32,034 nt of DNA. It comes from DATCZS01 sp036525795 (GTDB lineage Bacteria; Actinomycetota; Acidimicrobiia; Spongiisociales; ZC4RG35). Location of the stretch: positions 1 to 32,034 of the forward strand of contig DATCZS010000111.1 of the NCBI GenBank assembly GCA_036525795.1, in the 5' to 3' direction. Shown here piece by piece: positions 23,856-30,793 of this stretch. Position numbers and translations under genes: made by a program. Numbering within the stretch: position 1 is the stretch's first letter; every line of letters starts with the position of its first letter. Under the pieces are notes generated by a model, which was not told the DNA's origin, searched no databases, and saw only the letters and a program-made list of their open reading frames with translations.

Positions 23856-23906
23856 GAGGGTCGAGCCGCGTCAACCGGGTGGACCGTGACTAACGTCAAA
23901 GAAGCG

Positions 23907-24527
23907 ATGGCCATCAATCCAGATCCGCGCCCGGGCCGATGGCTCCTGCCGCTGGTAGTGCTGGGAATGGTGCTGTTCACGTACGTGTTCGTGCAGGCCC
24001 TCCCTGGCGCAGACGAGGACTCCGTCGACCTCGACGCCAACGGCTCCTCGACCTCCACAACCGTCTCGACCACCAGCGAGGCCACCGACGCCTCCACGAC
24101 GACGACGAGCGCACCGGCCGAGATCGATCCCGAGGCCGCCGCATACCTCGATGTTCTCGCCGGTCTGGAATCCGCGCTCACCGAGTACCAGACGACGATG
24201 GCGAACATCAACGGGCAGTGGGACGCCGACCCCCGCACCATCGCCTACGCCGACGCCGAAGCCGGGTTGATTGCGCTCTCGGGGCAGGTGACCGCCTGGT
24301 CGGATGCCGTGATCTCGACGGTTCCTCCGCTCACCCTGACCGCCGGCCACACACTGGTCGCCCAGGCCTCCGAGCTGGTGGCCGAAGCCGCCGCAGCAGT
24401 GCTCAGCGGCCTTCAAGGCCCGGACGCCGAACCCAGAATCACCGCGCTGGGGCAGTTCGATGCCACCGTGCGAACGTTCACCGCCGCCGTCGACGATGTG
24501 GAGATCCAGGCCAGGTCCGGCGGCTGA
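23907..24527 (+). CDS. Membrane-anchored protein with Ser/Thr-rich linker, unknown
   Basis: A 206-aa protein with an N-terminal membrane anchor (LLPLVVLGMVLFTYVFVQAL, about residues 12-31), a Ser/Thr-rich linker of about 30 residues (STSTTVSTTSEATDASTTTT) and a largely helical extracytoplasmic domain. I see no enzyme motif or known family. The ATG at 23907 is preferred; a GTG at 23886 is in frame. TAACGT (23891-23896) could be the -10, ten bases upstream. Its stop overlaps the ATG of the Eis-like acetyltransferase (TGATG), so the two are coupled in translation. Confidence 0.65.
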   Translation: MAINPDPRPGRWLLPLVVLGMVLFTYVFVQALPGADEDSVDLDANGSSTSTTVSTTSEATDASTTTTSAPAEIDPEAAAYLDVLAGLESALTEYQTTMANINGQWDADPRTIAYADAEAGLIALSGQVTAWSDAVISTVPPLTLTAGHTLVAQASELVAEAAAAVLSGLQGPDAEPRITALGQFDATVRTFTAAVDDVEIQARSGG

Positions 24528-25762
24528 TGGTCGACATCCGTTCGATCTCCGTCGAGGAGGTTCCGGCGTTCGTCAAGGCCATGACCGGCCCTTTCGCGTT
24601 CGACCTTCCCGACGAAGAAGAAGAGAGATCGGCGATGCTCGGTCGGTTCGGTCAGATCTTCGAGCACCGCCGGGCGCGTTGCGCCTTCGACGGTGCGGTG
24701 ATGGTGGGAACGCTCGGAGCCTTCAGCCTCGATCTGACGGTTCCCGGCAACCGGGTTGCGTGTGCGGGAACCACGATGGTGACCGTGCAGGCGAGCCATC
24801 GTCGCCGGGGCGTGCTGCGGGCACTGATGGACGCCCACCTCGAGGAAGCGCACCAGAACGGAGATGCCATCGCCGCGCTGTGGGCCTCGGACAGCGCGAT
24901 CTACCGACGGTTCGGGTTCGGGATGGCGTCGGTCGATACCACCATCGAGATCGGCCGCCCACACGTCTCTTTCGGGAGACTCGCCCCGGCGCCTGACACC
25001 GTCACCGTCGTCGACGCCGAAACGGCCGCATCCGTGTTTCCTCCGTTCTTCGACGCCGTGCGGGGCGACTCCCCCGGGTTCTACGGCCGATCGGACGCCT
25101 GGTGGACGAACCGGCGGCTCCGCGACGCGCCAGACAGCCGCAACGGCCGCAGCAAGTACCGGTTCGCCATCACCGGCTCACCCGATCACGTCACCGGCTA
25201 CGTCCAGTTCCGGGTGAAGGAGGGATGGGAGGACGAGCACGGCGCCCACCAGGTGCAGGTGATCGAACTGATCGGATCGACGCCGGAGAGCTGGGCCGGA
25301 CTGTGGGCCTTCGTGACGGCCCACGATCTGGCTGCCGAGATCAAGGCCGTCCACCGGTCCGAGGACGATCCCCTGTTCGACTTCCTGGCCGCCCCGCGCC
25401 GGGCACGCCGGGTGGCGGGTGACGGCCTGTGGGTCCGTCTCCTCGACGTTCCCGCCGCCCTCGAAGCTCGACGGTACCGGTCGCCGGGCCGGCTCACCCT
25501 GGAGGTTCACGACCCGATGGATCGGGTCTCGGGCATCTACTCCCTCGAGACCGACGAATCGGGGGCAGCCGAGTGTCGGCCATCGACCGACCGGGCCGAC
25601 CTCGAACTCGACCTCGAGGATCTCGGTGCCTGCTACCTCGGACGGTCGCGGTTCGCCGCCCTCTCCCGGGCGGGAAGGCTCAACGGTTCGATGGACGCGC
25701 TGCGCACCGCCGATGTCATGTTCGGCTGGGATCGAGCGCCCTGGTGCCCCGAGGTCTTCTGA
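24527..25762 (+). CDS. Eis-like GNAT acetyltransferase
   Basis: A 411-aa protein with the three-part layout of the Eis (enhanced intracellular survival) family. The N-terminal GNAT domain has the acetyl-CoA motif VQASHRRRGVLRALMDAH and the following ALWASDSAIYRRFGFG. A second degenerate GNAT region follows, then a C-terminal sterol-carrier-like domain starting near GRLTLEVHDPM. It ends PWCPEVF; in Eis enzymes the C-terminal carboxylate acts in catalysis, and a terminal Phe is kept here. Eis proteins acetylate amines on small molecules, peptides or proteins, so the substrate cannot be inferred. It is coupled to the upstream anchored protein through TGATG. Confidence 0.85.
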   Translation: MVDIRSISVEEVPAFVKAMTGPFAFDLPDEEEERSAMLGRFGQIFEHRRARCAFDGAVMVGTLGAFSLDLTVPGNRVACAGTTMVTVQASHRRRGVLRALMDAHLEEAHQNGDAIAALWASDSAIYRRFGFGMASVDTTIEIGRPHVSFGRLAPAPDTVTVVDAETAASVFPPFFDAVRGDSPGFYGRSDAWWTNRRLRDAPDSRNGRSKYRFAITGSPDHVTGYVQFRVKEGWEDEHGAHQVQVIELIGSTPESWAGLWAFVTAHDLAAEIKAVHRSEDDPLFDFLAAPRRARRVAGDGLWVRLLDVPAALEARRYRSPGRLTLEVHDPMDRVSGIYSLETDESGAAECRPSTDRADLELDLEDLGACYLGRSRFAALSRAGRLNGSMDALRTADVMFGWDRAPWCPEVF

Positions 25763-25869
25763 TCGGACACATCGGAGCGCCGATCCAAGACCGTCGAGTC
25801 CACGCGCGCCTCTCCGGGGGTTGACCTCGTTGCCGCTCCCGGTACCTGCTGCACTCCCCGGATCGGTTT

Positions 25870-25885
25870 GTTAAGGGTCGGTTTC
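25870..25885 (-). promoter_or_regulatory. Candidate GlnR box upstream of glnA
   Basis: On the minus strand GAAAC (25885-25881), six bases, then TTAAC (25874-25870) fit the actinobacterial GlnR site (AC-n9-AC, or a GaAAC/gTnAC pair with n6). It lies about 30 bp upstream of the putative -10 of glnA. A TCGGTTT direct repeat (25863-25869 and 25878-25884) overlaps it. A GlnR-like regulator is encoded just after glnA. Binding is inferred. Confidence 0.35.
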
Positions 25886-25913
25886 GGCCTGTGGATTCAG
25901 GTGCCCCCGGGGC

Positions 25914-25919
25914 TACCGT
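25914..25919 (+). promoter_or_regulatory. -10 element (TACCGT) before glnA
   Basis: TACCGT ends nine bases before the ATG at 25929 with no Shine-Dalgarno in between. No strong -35 is seen, which would suit activator-dependent transcription. Confidence 0.35.
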
Positions 25920-25928
25920 CATACCGGT

Positions 25929-27254
25929 ATGAGCAAACAGGCCGACTACGTCCTCCGAACGGTTCAAGAACGCGGGATCAGGTTCATCCGCCTCTGGTTC
26001 ACCGACGTCCAGGGGTTCCTGAAGTCCGTTTCGATCAGCCCCCAGGAGTTGGAGACCGCATTCGAGGAGGGCATGACCTTCGACGGATCCGCCATCGACG
26101 GGTACGCCCGGGTCCAGGAAGCGGACATGCTGGCGGTTCCCGACCCCGCGACCTTCCAGATTCTCCCATGGCGTCAGGAAGAGCAGGTGGCGCGGATGTT
26201 CTGCGACATCACCACTCCGGACGGGGCGCCGTTCCCTGGCGATCCGCGGACCGTACTGAAGCGAAACCTGCAGCACGCCGCCGACTTGGGCTACACCTTC
26301 TACGTCGCCCCGGAGATCGAGTACTTCTACTTCGCAGACGCCGGACCGGAGCCGAAGCTGCTCGATCGGGGCGGCTACTTCGACCTCACCCCCCTCGATG
26401 TCGCCCATGAGTACCGGCGCAAGACGATCAACTCGCTGGAGATGATGGGGATCCCCATCGAGCACTCCCACCACGAGGTGGCGCCCTCCCAGCACGAGAT
26501 CATCGTCCGCTACACCGACGCCCTCACCATGGCCGACAACCTGATGAGCTTCCGCCTGACGGTCAAAGAGGTGGCCCTCGAACACGGCATCTACGCCACA
26601 TTCATGCCCAAGCCTCTCGAGGACCACGACGGGAGCGGCATGCACTTCCACATGTCGCTGTTCGACGAAGGAGGCAACGCCTTCCACTCGCTCGACTCGC
26701 CGACCACGCTGTCGAAGACCGGACAGCAGTTCATCGCCGGCCTGTTGCGTCATGCCCGCGAGGTCACGGCGGTGACCAATCAGTGGGTCAATTCGTACAA
26801 GCGGCTCGTTCGCGGCTTCGACGCCCCAATCTGGGTGAGCTGGGGGCACAACAACCAATCGGCGCTGGTGAGGGTGCCCACCGTCAAGGCAGGCAAGCCG
26901 ACGAGCTCCCGAGTCGAATACCGGTCGCCGGATGCCGCATGCAATCCCTATCTGGCGCTGTCGGTGCTGCTCGCAGCCGGGCTCCGCGGGATCGAGCAGG
27001 GATACGAGCTGCCAGAAGAGGTCCCCGGCAACGTCTTCGAACTCACATCCGCAGAGCGGCGCGAGATCGGGATCGAACGGCTTCCGGAGACCCTGTCGGA
27101 GGCGCTCGACGTCATGGAGTCCTCCGAACTCGTCCACGAGGCACTGGGGCCACACGTCTTCGACTGGTTCCTCCGCAACAAGCGGAAGGAATGGGATCGC
27201 TACCAGCACCATGTCTCCCGGTTCGAGCTCGACACGTACCTTCCCGTGCTGTGA
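25929..27254 (+). CDS. glnA: Glutamine synthetase, type I (GlnA2-like)
   Basis: A 441-aa type I glutamine synthetase that joins ammonia to glutamate with ATP in the cytoplasm. The beta-grasp N-terminus (RFIRLWFTDVQGFLKS) and GMTFDGSAIDGYARVQEAD precede the catalytic domain. There, metal- and substrate-binding motifs EIEYFYF, GSGMHFHMSLF, NSYKRLV, NNQSALVRVP and EYRSPDAACNPYLA are intact. The adenylylation motif NLYDLPPEE of the GSI-beta enzymes is replaced by QGYELPEEVPGNVFELT, so control by GlnE adenylylation is unlikely. Length and N-terminus resemble mycobacterial GlnA2. A regulator gene follows 30 bp downstream, and a GlnR-box-like site lies upstream. Confidence 0.92.
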   Translation: MSKQADYVLRTVQERGIRFIRLWFTDVQGFLKSVSISPQELETAFEEGMTFDGSAIDGYARVQEADMLAVPDPATFQILPWRQEEQVARMFCDITTPDGAPFPGDPRTVLKRNLQHAADLGYTFYVAPEIEYFYFADAGPEPKLLDRGGYFDLTPLDVAHEYRRKTINSLEMMGIPIEHSHHEVAPSQHEIIVRYTDALTMADNLMSFRLTVKEVALEHGIYATFMPKPLEDHDGSGMHFHMSLFDEGGNAFHSLDSPTTLSKTGQQFIAGLLRHAREVTAVTNQWVNSYKRLVRGFDAPIWVSWGHNNQSALVRVPTVKAGKPTSSRVEYRSPDAACNPYLALSVLLAAGLRGIEQGYELPEEVPGNVFELTSAERREIGIERLPETLSEALDVMESSELVHEALGPHVFDWFLRNKRKEWDRYQHHVSRFELDTYLPVL

Positions 27255-27284
27255 ACATGGTCCAGACGCCGATCAGGTAGACCG

Positions 27285-27923
27285 ATGGAGATCGCCCACT
27301 ATCCGAAGGACTGCTCGGAGGCGATCGTCTCGTCGATGGCGATGGCCGGCCTGACACCGGTGCCGATCGACGACCTCGAGTACGTCACACAGGATCAACT
27401 GAGCGACCTCGGAGTCCTCATCGTCGAACTGGGCGACGAGCCGATGCGGCGCCTGCGGCACATCGCCGGCCTCTCCGAGAGCAGCGGCATCCCGGTCCTG
27501 GCCGTTGTGGAGCCGGCCCATTTCCCCCTGCTGGAGCAGGCGGTCGGTCTGACCGACGTGATCACGGCTCCACCCGACGCAGCCGAGCTCGGCCTTCGCA
27601 TCAGACGCATCGCCAGAAAGGCGGCCACAGACGAGGTGCTGCGCCATCTCGACCTGGAGCTCAATCCCCTCACCTATCAGGCGTCCCTTGACGGCTCCCC
27701 GCTCGACCTCACCTACATGGAGTACGAGCTGCTCCGATTCTTCGTCGCACAGCGGGGTCGAGTGTGGACCAGAGAGCAGCTGTTGTCGAAGGTGTGGGGC
27801 TACGACTATTTCGGCGGTGCCCGCACCGTCGACGTCCACGTCCGCCGTCTGCGCGCCAAGTTGGGTGAAGAGCGGGCCGCCTGGATCACGACCGTCCGAT
27901 CGGTCGGCTACCGATTCGGCTGA
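27285..27923 (+). CDS. glnR: GlnR-like atypical OmpR-family response regulator
   Basis: A 212-aa regulator with an N-terminal receiver-like domain (1-112) and a C-terminal winged helix (about 120-212). The DNA-binding domain, especially VWGYDYFGGARTVDVHVRRL, is very close to actinobacterial GlnR, the nitrogen regulator. The receiver is degenerate. The phospho-acceptor position at the end of strand 3 (VLIVE) is Glu48 rather than Asp, strand 1 has no acidic pair, and the usual Lys is Ala95 (ITAPP). It should therefore work without phosphorylation, as proposed for GlnR. No kinase is nearby. It follows glnA by 30 bp on the same strand, so the pair is probably co-transcribed. The weak AGG before the ATG offers little evidence on the start. 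Confidence 0.8.
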   Translation: MEIAHYPKDCSEAIVSSMAMAGLTPVPIDDLEYVTQDQLSDLGVLIVELGDEPMRRLRHIAGLSESSGIPVLAVVEPAHFPLLEQAVGLTDVITAPPDAAELGLRIRRIARKAATDEVLRHLDLELNPLTYQASLDGSPLDLTYMEYELLRFFVAQRGRVWTREQLLSKVWGYDYFGGARTVDVHVRRLRAKLGEERAAWITTVRSVGYRFG

Positions 27924-27945
27924 CCGCCGGGGCACTCGAAAGCGG

Positions 27946-28431
27946 CTACTGCTTGGTCAGGAACCGCACGATGAACGGGGCGGTGATGACCACCGAGATC
28001 ACCCGAACGAGGTGAGCGGCCACCACCAGGGGAGCGTTGGCGCCGGCATCGGCGGCGAGAGCCGCCATCTGGGAGATGCCTCCCGGGGAGGCCGCCAGAA
28101 ACGCGGTCGGCACGTCGAGGCCGAAGCCCCGCAACAGCAGCGCCACCAGACCGCCGGCGAGGAGCAGTGAGACGACCACGATCAAGACGGGAACCACTGC
28201 CTCCCTCAGGGTGCTGATGGTCTCGCGAGTGAACTGCTGGCCCAACAGCCAGCCGATCGCGGCGAATGCGGTGAACCGCGCCCACTCCGGCAGCGGCCTG
28301 GACTCGAAACCGGACAGATTGACAGCGGCGCCTGCGAGCATCGCTCCGATCAGCGCCCCGGCGGGCACCTCCAGTCGATCGAGAATCCATGCCCCGAGCA
28401 GGGCGGCGACCAGGCTGCGAACAGCGACCAA
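27946..28431 (-). CDS. Half-size AbrB-family membrane protein
   Basis: A 161-aa membrane protein matching one repeat of the AbrB/ammonia monooxygenase-like transporter family (PF05145), whose members are usually about 350 aa with two repeats. It has about five hydrophobic segments, the LEVPAGALIGAMLAG opening and the conserved ASPGGISQMAALA loop. Known relatives are linked to aminobenzoyl-glutamate regulation or proposed transport; the substrate is not known. The TTG start at 28431 is unusual but is decided by a GGAGG Shine-Dalgarno six bases upstream. The one-repeat length is genuine, as both ends read like complete halves. It may dimerise to mimic the two-repeat form. Confidence 0.75.
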   Translation of the reverse strand: MVAVRSLVAALLGAWILDRLEVPAGALIGAMLAGAAVNLSGFESRPLPEWARFTAFAAIGWLLGQQFTRETISTLREAVVPVLIVVVSLLLAGGLVALLLRGFGLDVPTAFLAASPGGISQMAALAADAGANAPLVVAAHLVRVISVVITAPFIVRFLTKQ

Positions 28432-28437
28432 CGACGA

Positions 28438-28442
28438 CCTCC
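28438..28442 (-). promoter_or_regulatory. Shine-Dalgarno fixing a TTG start
   Basis: On the minus strand GGAGG lies six bases before the TTG at 28431. It is the main reason for taking that codon as the start, because no ATG or GTG occurs nearby in frame. Confidence 0.6.
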
Positions 28443-28719
28443 GATCGGAAGGAGCCGACAGTAGCTCCCGCCGGATCCGATCCCGGTGCCGCGGATCGGT
28501 CCCGGCGACCGAAGAACGCTCCCGCGATGGTCAACGGCGCGTGACGGCTTCCGAAGATCGGAGACCCCAACAACGGGACGCACTCACCAACGGCGAAGGT
28601 CGATCCCCGCAGTGACCGCACGGACCGAGTGTCGGCGTTTCACCGGTTGCGCGCCCGACACTCGCGGCGCCGGGAAAGAGGCGTGGCGCAGGCCGGCGAG
28701 AGGGAAGGTGCGACTCCGC

Positions 28720-29112
28720 TCAGCCGCGGGCGAGCGTGTCGCGGACCTGCTCCATCCGGGTGCGAACGTCGTCGGCCACGTTGCGCACTCCCTCGGCATG
28801 GACGAGTTCGAGCACCGCCTGGGGATCCATGAAGTCGACCACCACGGCGTCGCCGGACTGCCTCACGACCACGTTGCACGGCAGCAGGGTCCCGATGGCC
28901 GGATCCGCCTGGACCGCCCGCAGGGCGAATGGCGGGTTGCAGGCACCGAGAATCAGATACGGCTCCATGTCGTAGTCCAGCTTCTCTTTCAGCGTCCCCG
29001 CCATGTCGATCTCCGACACGATTCCGAACCCTTCCTCGGCCAGGGCTTCCCGGGTCCGGCTGACGACTCCTTCGAAGTCGTCGTGGACGGTGACGCTGAA
29101 GTGATAGGACAT
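28720..29112 (-). CDS. DUF302 domain protein
   Basis: A 130-aa protein of the DUF302 family. It shows the family pattern of an N-terminal strand (MSYHFSVTV), a central helix and LGACNPPFALRAVQADPAIGTLLPCNVVV, with the two cysteines often seen in this family. There is no signal peptide. DUF302 proteins have no settled role but often sit near sulfur or redox genes, as here. It follows the DsrE2-like gene by 106 bp on the same strand, and a TACCCT (29187-29182, minus) in the gap could give it its own promoter. The ATG at 29112 has an AAGGA 11 bases upstream. It is the last gene of the sulfur cluster. Confidence 0.8.
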   Translation of the reverse strand: MSYHFSVTVHDDFEGVVSRTREALAEEGFGIVSEIDMAGTLKEKLDYDMEPYLILGACNPPFALRAVQADPAIGTLLPCNVVVRQSGDAVVVDFMDPQAVLELVHAEGVRNVADDVRTRMEQVRDTLARG

Positions 29113-29218
29113 GACAGATCGTTTCCTTTCGGTGGTGCCAACGCCTGGCGGCCAGTTCAACGGCCCGGACCATCACCCGCCAGGGTAGATCGGCCCGGGC
29201 CGCACCGAACCCAGTCAA

Positions 29219-29749
29219 TCAGATGAAGACCACCTGCGCATCTTCGGACAGCTCGATGAACTCGTTGACATTGATGATGCCCTCGACCTCGTCGAGGAGA
29301 TCCTCCTTCTCGAGGCCTCCCATGTCCGCCGACATCTTGCAGGCCCACAGCCTCGCTCCCATGTCGTGAAGCAGCGTTATGAACTCGCGGACATCCGGAA
29401 CCTGCTGGGCGGAGATCTGCTTTTTCAGCATGCGAGTGGAAAACGCCGTCATTCCGGGGAGCCCCGCCAGGCCCTGCGGGAGATGAGCCGAGGAGCCGGG
29501 CATGTGCATCGCGGTGTTGCCGAGCATCGTGAACTGGAGTTTGTCCACCGTGTCCTGGTTGATCATGTCCAAACCCCAGAAGGTGAAGAAGATGTCGACT
29601 TCCGCACCTTCGGTCAGCGCCCCACTGGCCATGATCAGAGCCGGGTACGCCATGTCGAGGTTGCCCTTCGAGCAGATGAAACAGATCTTGCGTTGGACCT
29701 CGTCACCGAAGTCGGGGACCAGGCTCGGAGCTTCGCGCGTTGCAGTCAT
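29219..29749 (-). CDS. DsrE2-like sulfurtransferase family protein
   Basis: A 176-aa DsrE/DsrF-like protein of the DsrE2 type. The N-terminal ICFICSKGNLDMAYPALIMA holds two cysteines (23 and 26). The core GAEVDIFFTFWGLDMI and the C-terminal LWACKMSADMGG follow, with Cys137 in the conserved DsrE2 position. DsrE-family proteins carry persulfide on cysteine and pass sulfane sulfur to TusA or TusE/DsrC-type partners. A GAGGAG ribosome site eight bases upstream of the ATG at 29749 fixes the start. The gene is 14 bp after the DsrC/TusE-like gene in the same operon, supporting a sulfur-relay role. Unlike some DsrE2 proteins, it has no clear N-terminal membrane anchor. Activity is inferred. Confidence 0.82.
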   Translation of the reverse strand: MTATREAPSLVPDFGDEVQRKICFICSKGNLDMAYPALIMASGALTEGAEVDIFFTFWGLDMINQDTVDKLQFTMLGNTAMHMPGSSAHLPQGLAGLPGMTAFSTRMLKKQISAQQVPDVREFITLLHDMGARLWACKMSADMGGLEKEDLLDEVEGIINVNEFIELSEDAQVVFI

Positions 29750-29763
29750 GTGACCGACTCCTC

Positions 29764-30078
29764 TCAGACGCATCCGGCCGGCTTCGGCACACCGGCGATG
29801 TACGACATCTTCTTGGCAGGCTTCTTCGGAAACAGCAGGAAAAGCTCCTTGGTGGGAAACCCCGACTCGGAGGTCACCCTGCGCAGGGTCGGCGTCTCCC
29901 CCTGAGCCATGTAGTCGTCTCGCACGAAGCGAACGACCTTCCAGTGGTCGTCGGTCATCTCGATGCCGATGTTGGCGGCGAGCTGTCCGGCGATCTCTTC
30001 GCTCCATTCCTCGAACTCCGTCATGAAGCCTTCGACATCGACGTGAACGTCGTGGCCGGCAATGGTGGCAACGGGCAT
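29764..30078 (-). CDS. DsrC/TusE family sulfur carrier with one terminal cysteine
   Basis: A 104-aa protein of the DsrC/TusE family. It has the family's acidic N-terminus, DDHWKVVRFVRD, and the C-terminal arm IAGVPKPAGCV with the penultimate Cys103 that carries sulfur. In true DsrC a second cysteine lies ten residues before it; here that position is Ser92 (KKMSYIAG). It thus resembles TusE and other single-cysteine members, which relay persulfide, rather than dissimilatory DsrC. It also lacks the short insertion seen in DsrC of sulfur oxidisers. No dsrAB is present. It stands between DUF1641 and DsrE2 genes with gaps of 22 and 14 bp. The ATG at 30078 is the natural start. Confidence 0.85.
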   Translation of the reverse strand: MPVATIAGHDVHVDVEGFMTEFEEWSEEIAGQLAANIGIEMTDDHWKVVRFVRDDYMAQGETPTLRRVTSESGFPTKELFLLFPKKPAKKMSYIAGVPKPAGCV

Positions 30079-30100
30079 CAGTGGTCTCTTTCTCTCGTGA

Positions 30101-30793
30101 TCATCTGGAACCGGGGTCGGGGGAGACATTCCGGTCCCCCACCGACCGCAACATGGTCAACACGCGCGCCAGGCCGCGGCGGGTCTCCGGCCGGCGTATC
30201 TCCTTGAACAGGCCGAGCAGCGACGGCGGCTCGGCGGATTCGTCTGTGTCACCCACCGTGTCGAGCGTCCTGCGCAGCATGGACATCACCTCGGGCTGGG
30301 TCATCTGCCTGACCGTGTCGAGGATCAACACGATGTTTTCGCCCAGCGCCTCGACGTCCTCTTCGGTGTAGCTGGTGACGACCCGGTCGACGATGCCCCA
30401 GCCGCTGCGGGCGAAGTCGACGTACCCGCGGCTCTCGAGCTCGGCCATGCGCCGGGTCAGCGACTCCATCACCGGCTCCGCGAGATGCGAGGCATCTCCG
30501 GCCAGCTCCGAGATGCTGTTCAGCTGGAGCATCGCCTTCTCGAGGGCAGGCAGGGCAGACGCCATCACGGTCAGGAAGCGTCCGAGGTCTTCGAGGGTGA
30601 CGTCGACATCTTCGAGGCGGGCGGCGGTCGACGCCATCGCCTGTCTGGCGACCGGCCCCAGATCGTGCCCGAGCTCTCCCAGGCTCACCCTCCGCAGCTC
30701 GTCGCGCTCGGCCCTCTCGACCAGGCGCTCCACCTGTGCAGTCAGCCGATCGAGCCGGTCCTCGAGCGTGGCATGCTCGACGAGGCTGGTCAC
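30101..30793 (-). CDS. DUF1641 family protein
   Basis: A 230-aa mostly helical protein. The N-terminal 45 residues (LEDRLDRLTAQVERLVERAE) look like a coiled coil. The C-terminal PPSLLGLFKEIRRPETRRGL is the DUF1641 signature. There is no membrane segment. DUF1641 genes commonly accompany sulfide:quinone oxidoreductase-like flavoproteins and formate dehydrogenase genes, but the function is unknown; a scaffold or partner role is only a guess. The GTG at 30793 overlaps the stop of the flavoprotein gene in GTGA, so the two are tightly coupled, which suggests a complex or fixed ratio. Confidence 0.82.
   Translation of the reverse strand: MTSLVEHATLEDRLDRLTAQVERLVERAERDELRRVSLGELGHDLGPVARQAMASTAARLEDVDVTLEDLGRFLTVMASALPALEKAMLQLNSISELAGDASHLAEPVMESLTRRMAELESRGYVDFARSGWGIVDRVVTSYTEEDVEALGENIVLILDTVRQMTQPEVMSMLRRTLDTVGDTDESAEPPSLLGLFKEIRRPETRRGLARVLTMLRSVGDRNVSPDPGSR

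Noticed and set aside
29182..29209. CGGCCCGGGCCG palindrome with a flanking TACCCT upstream of the DUF302 gene
   Set aside because: The palindrome is all G/C with no loop and the -35 is poor; expected often in this base composition. I kept the -10 only as a remark.
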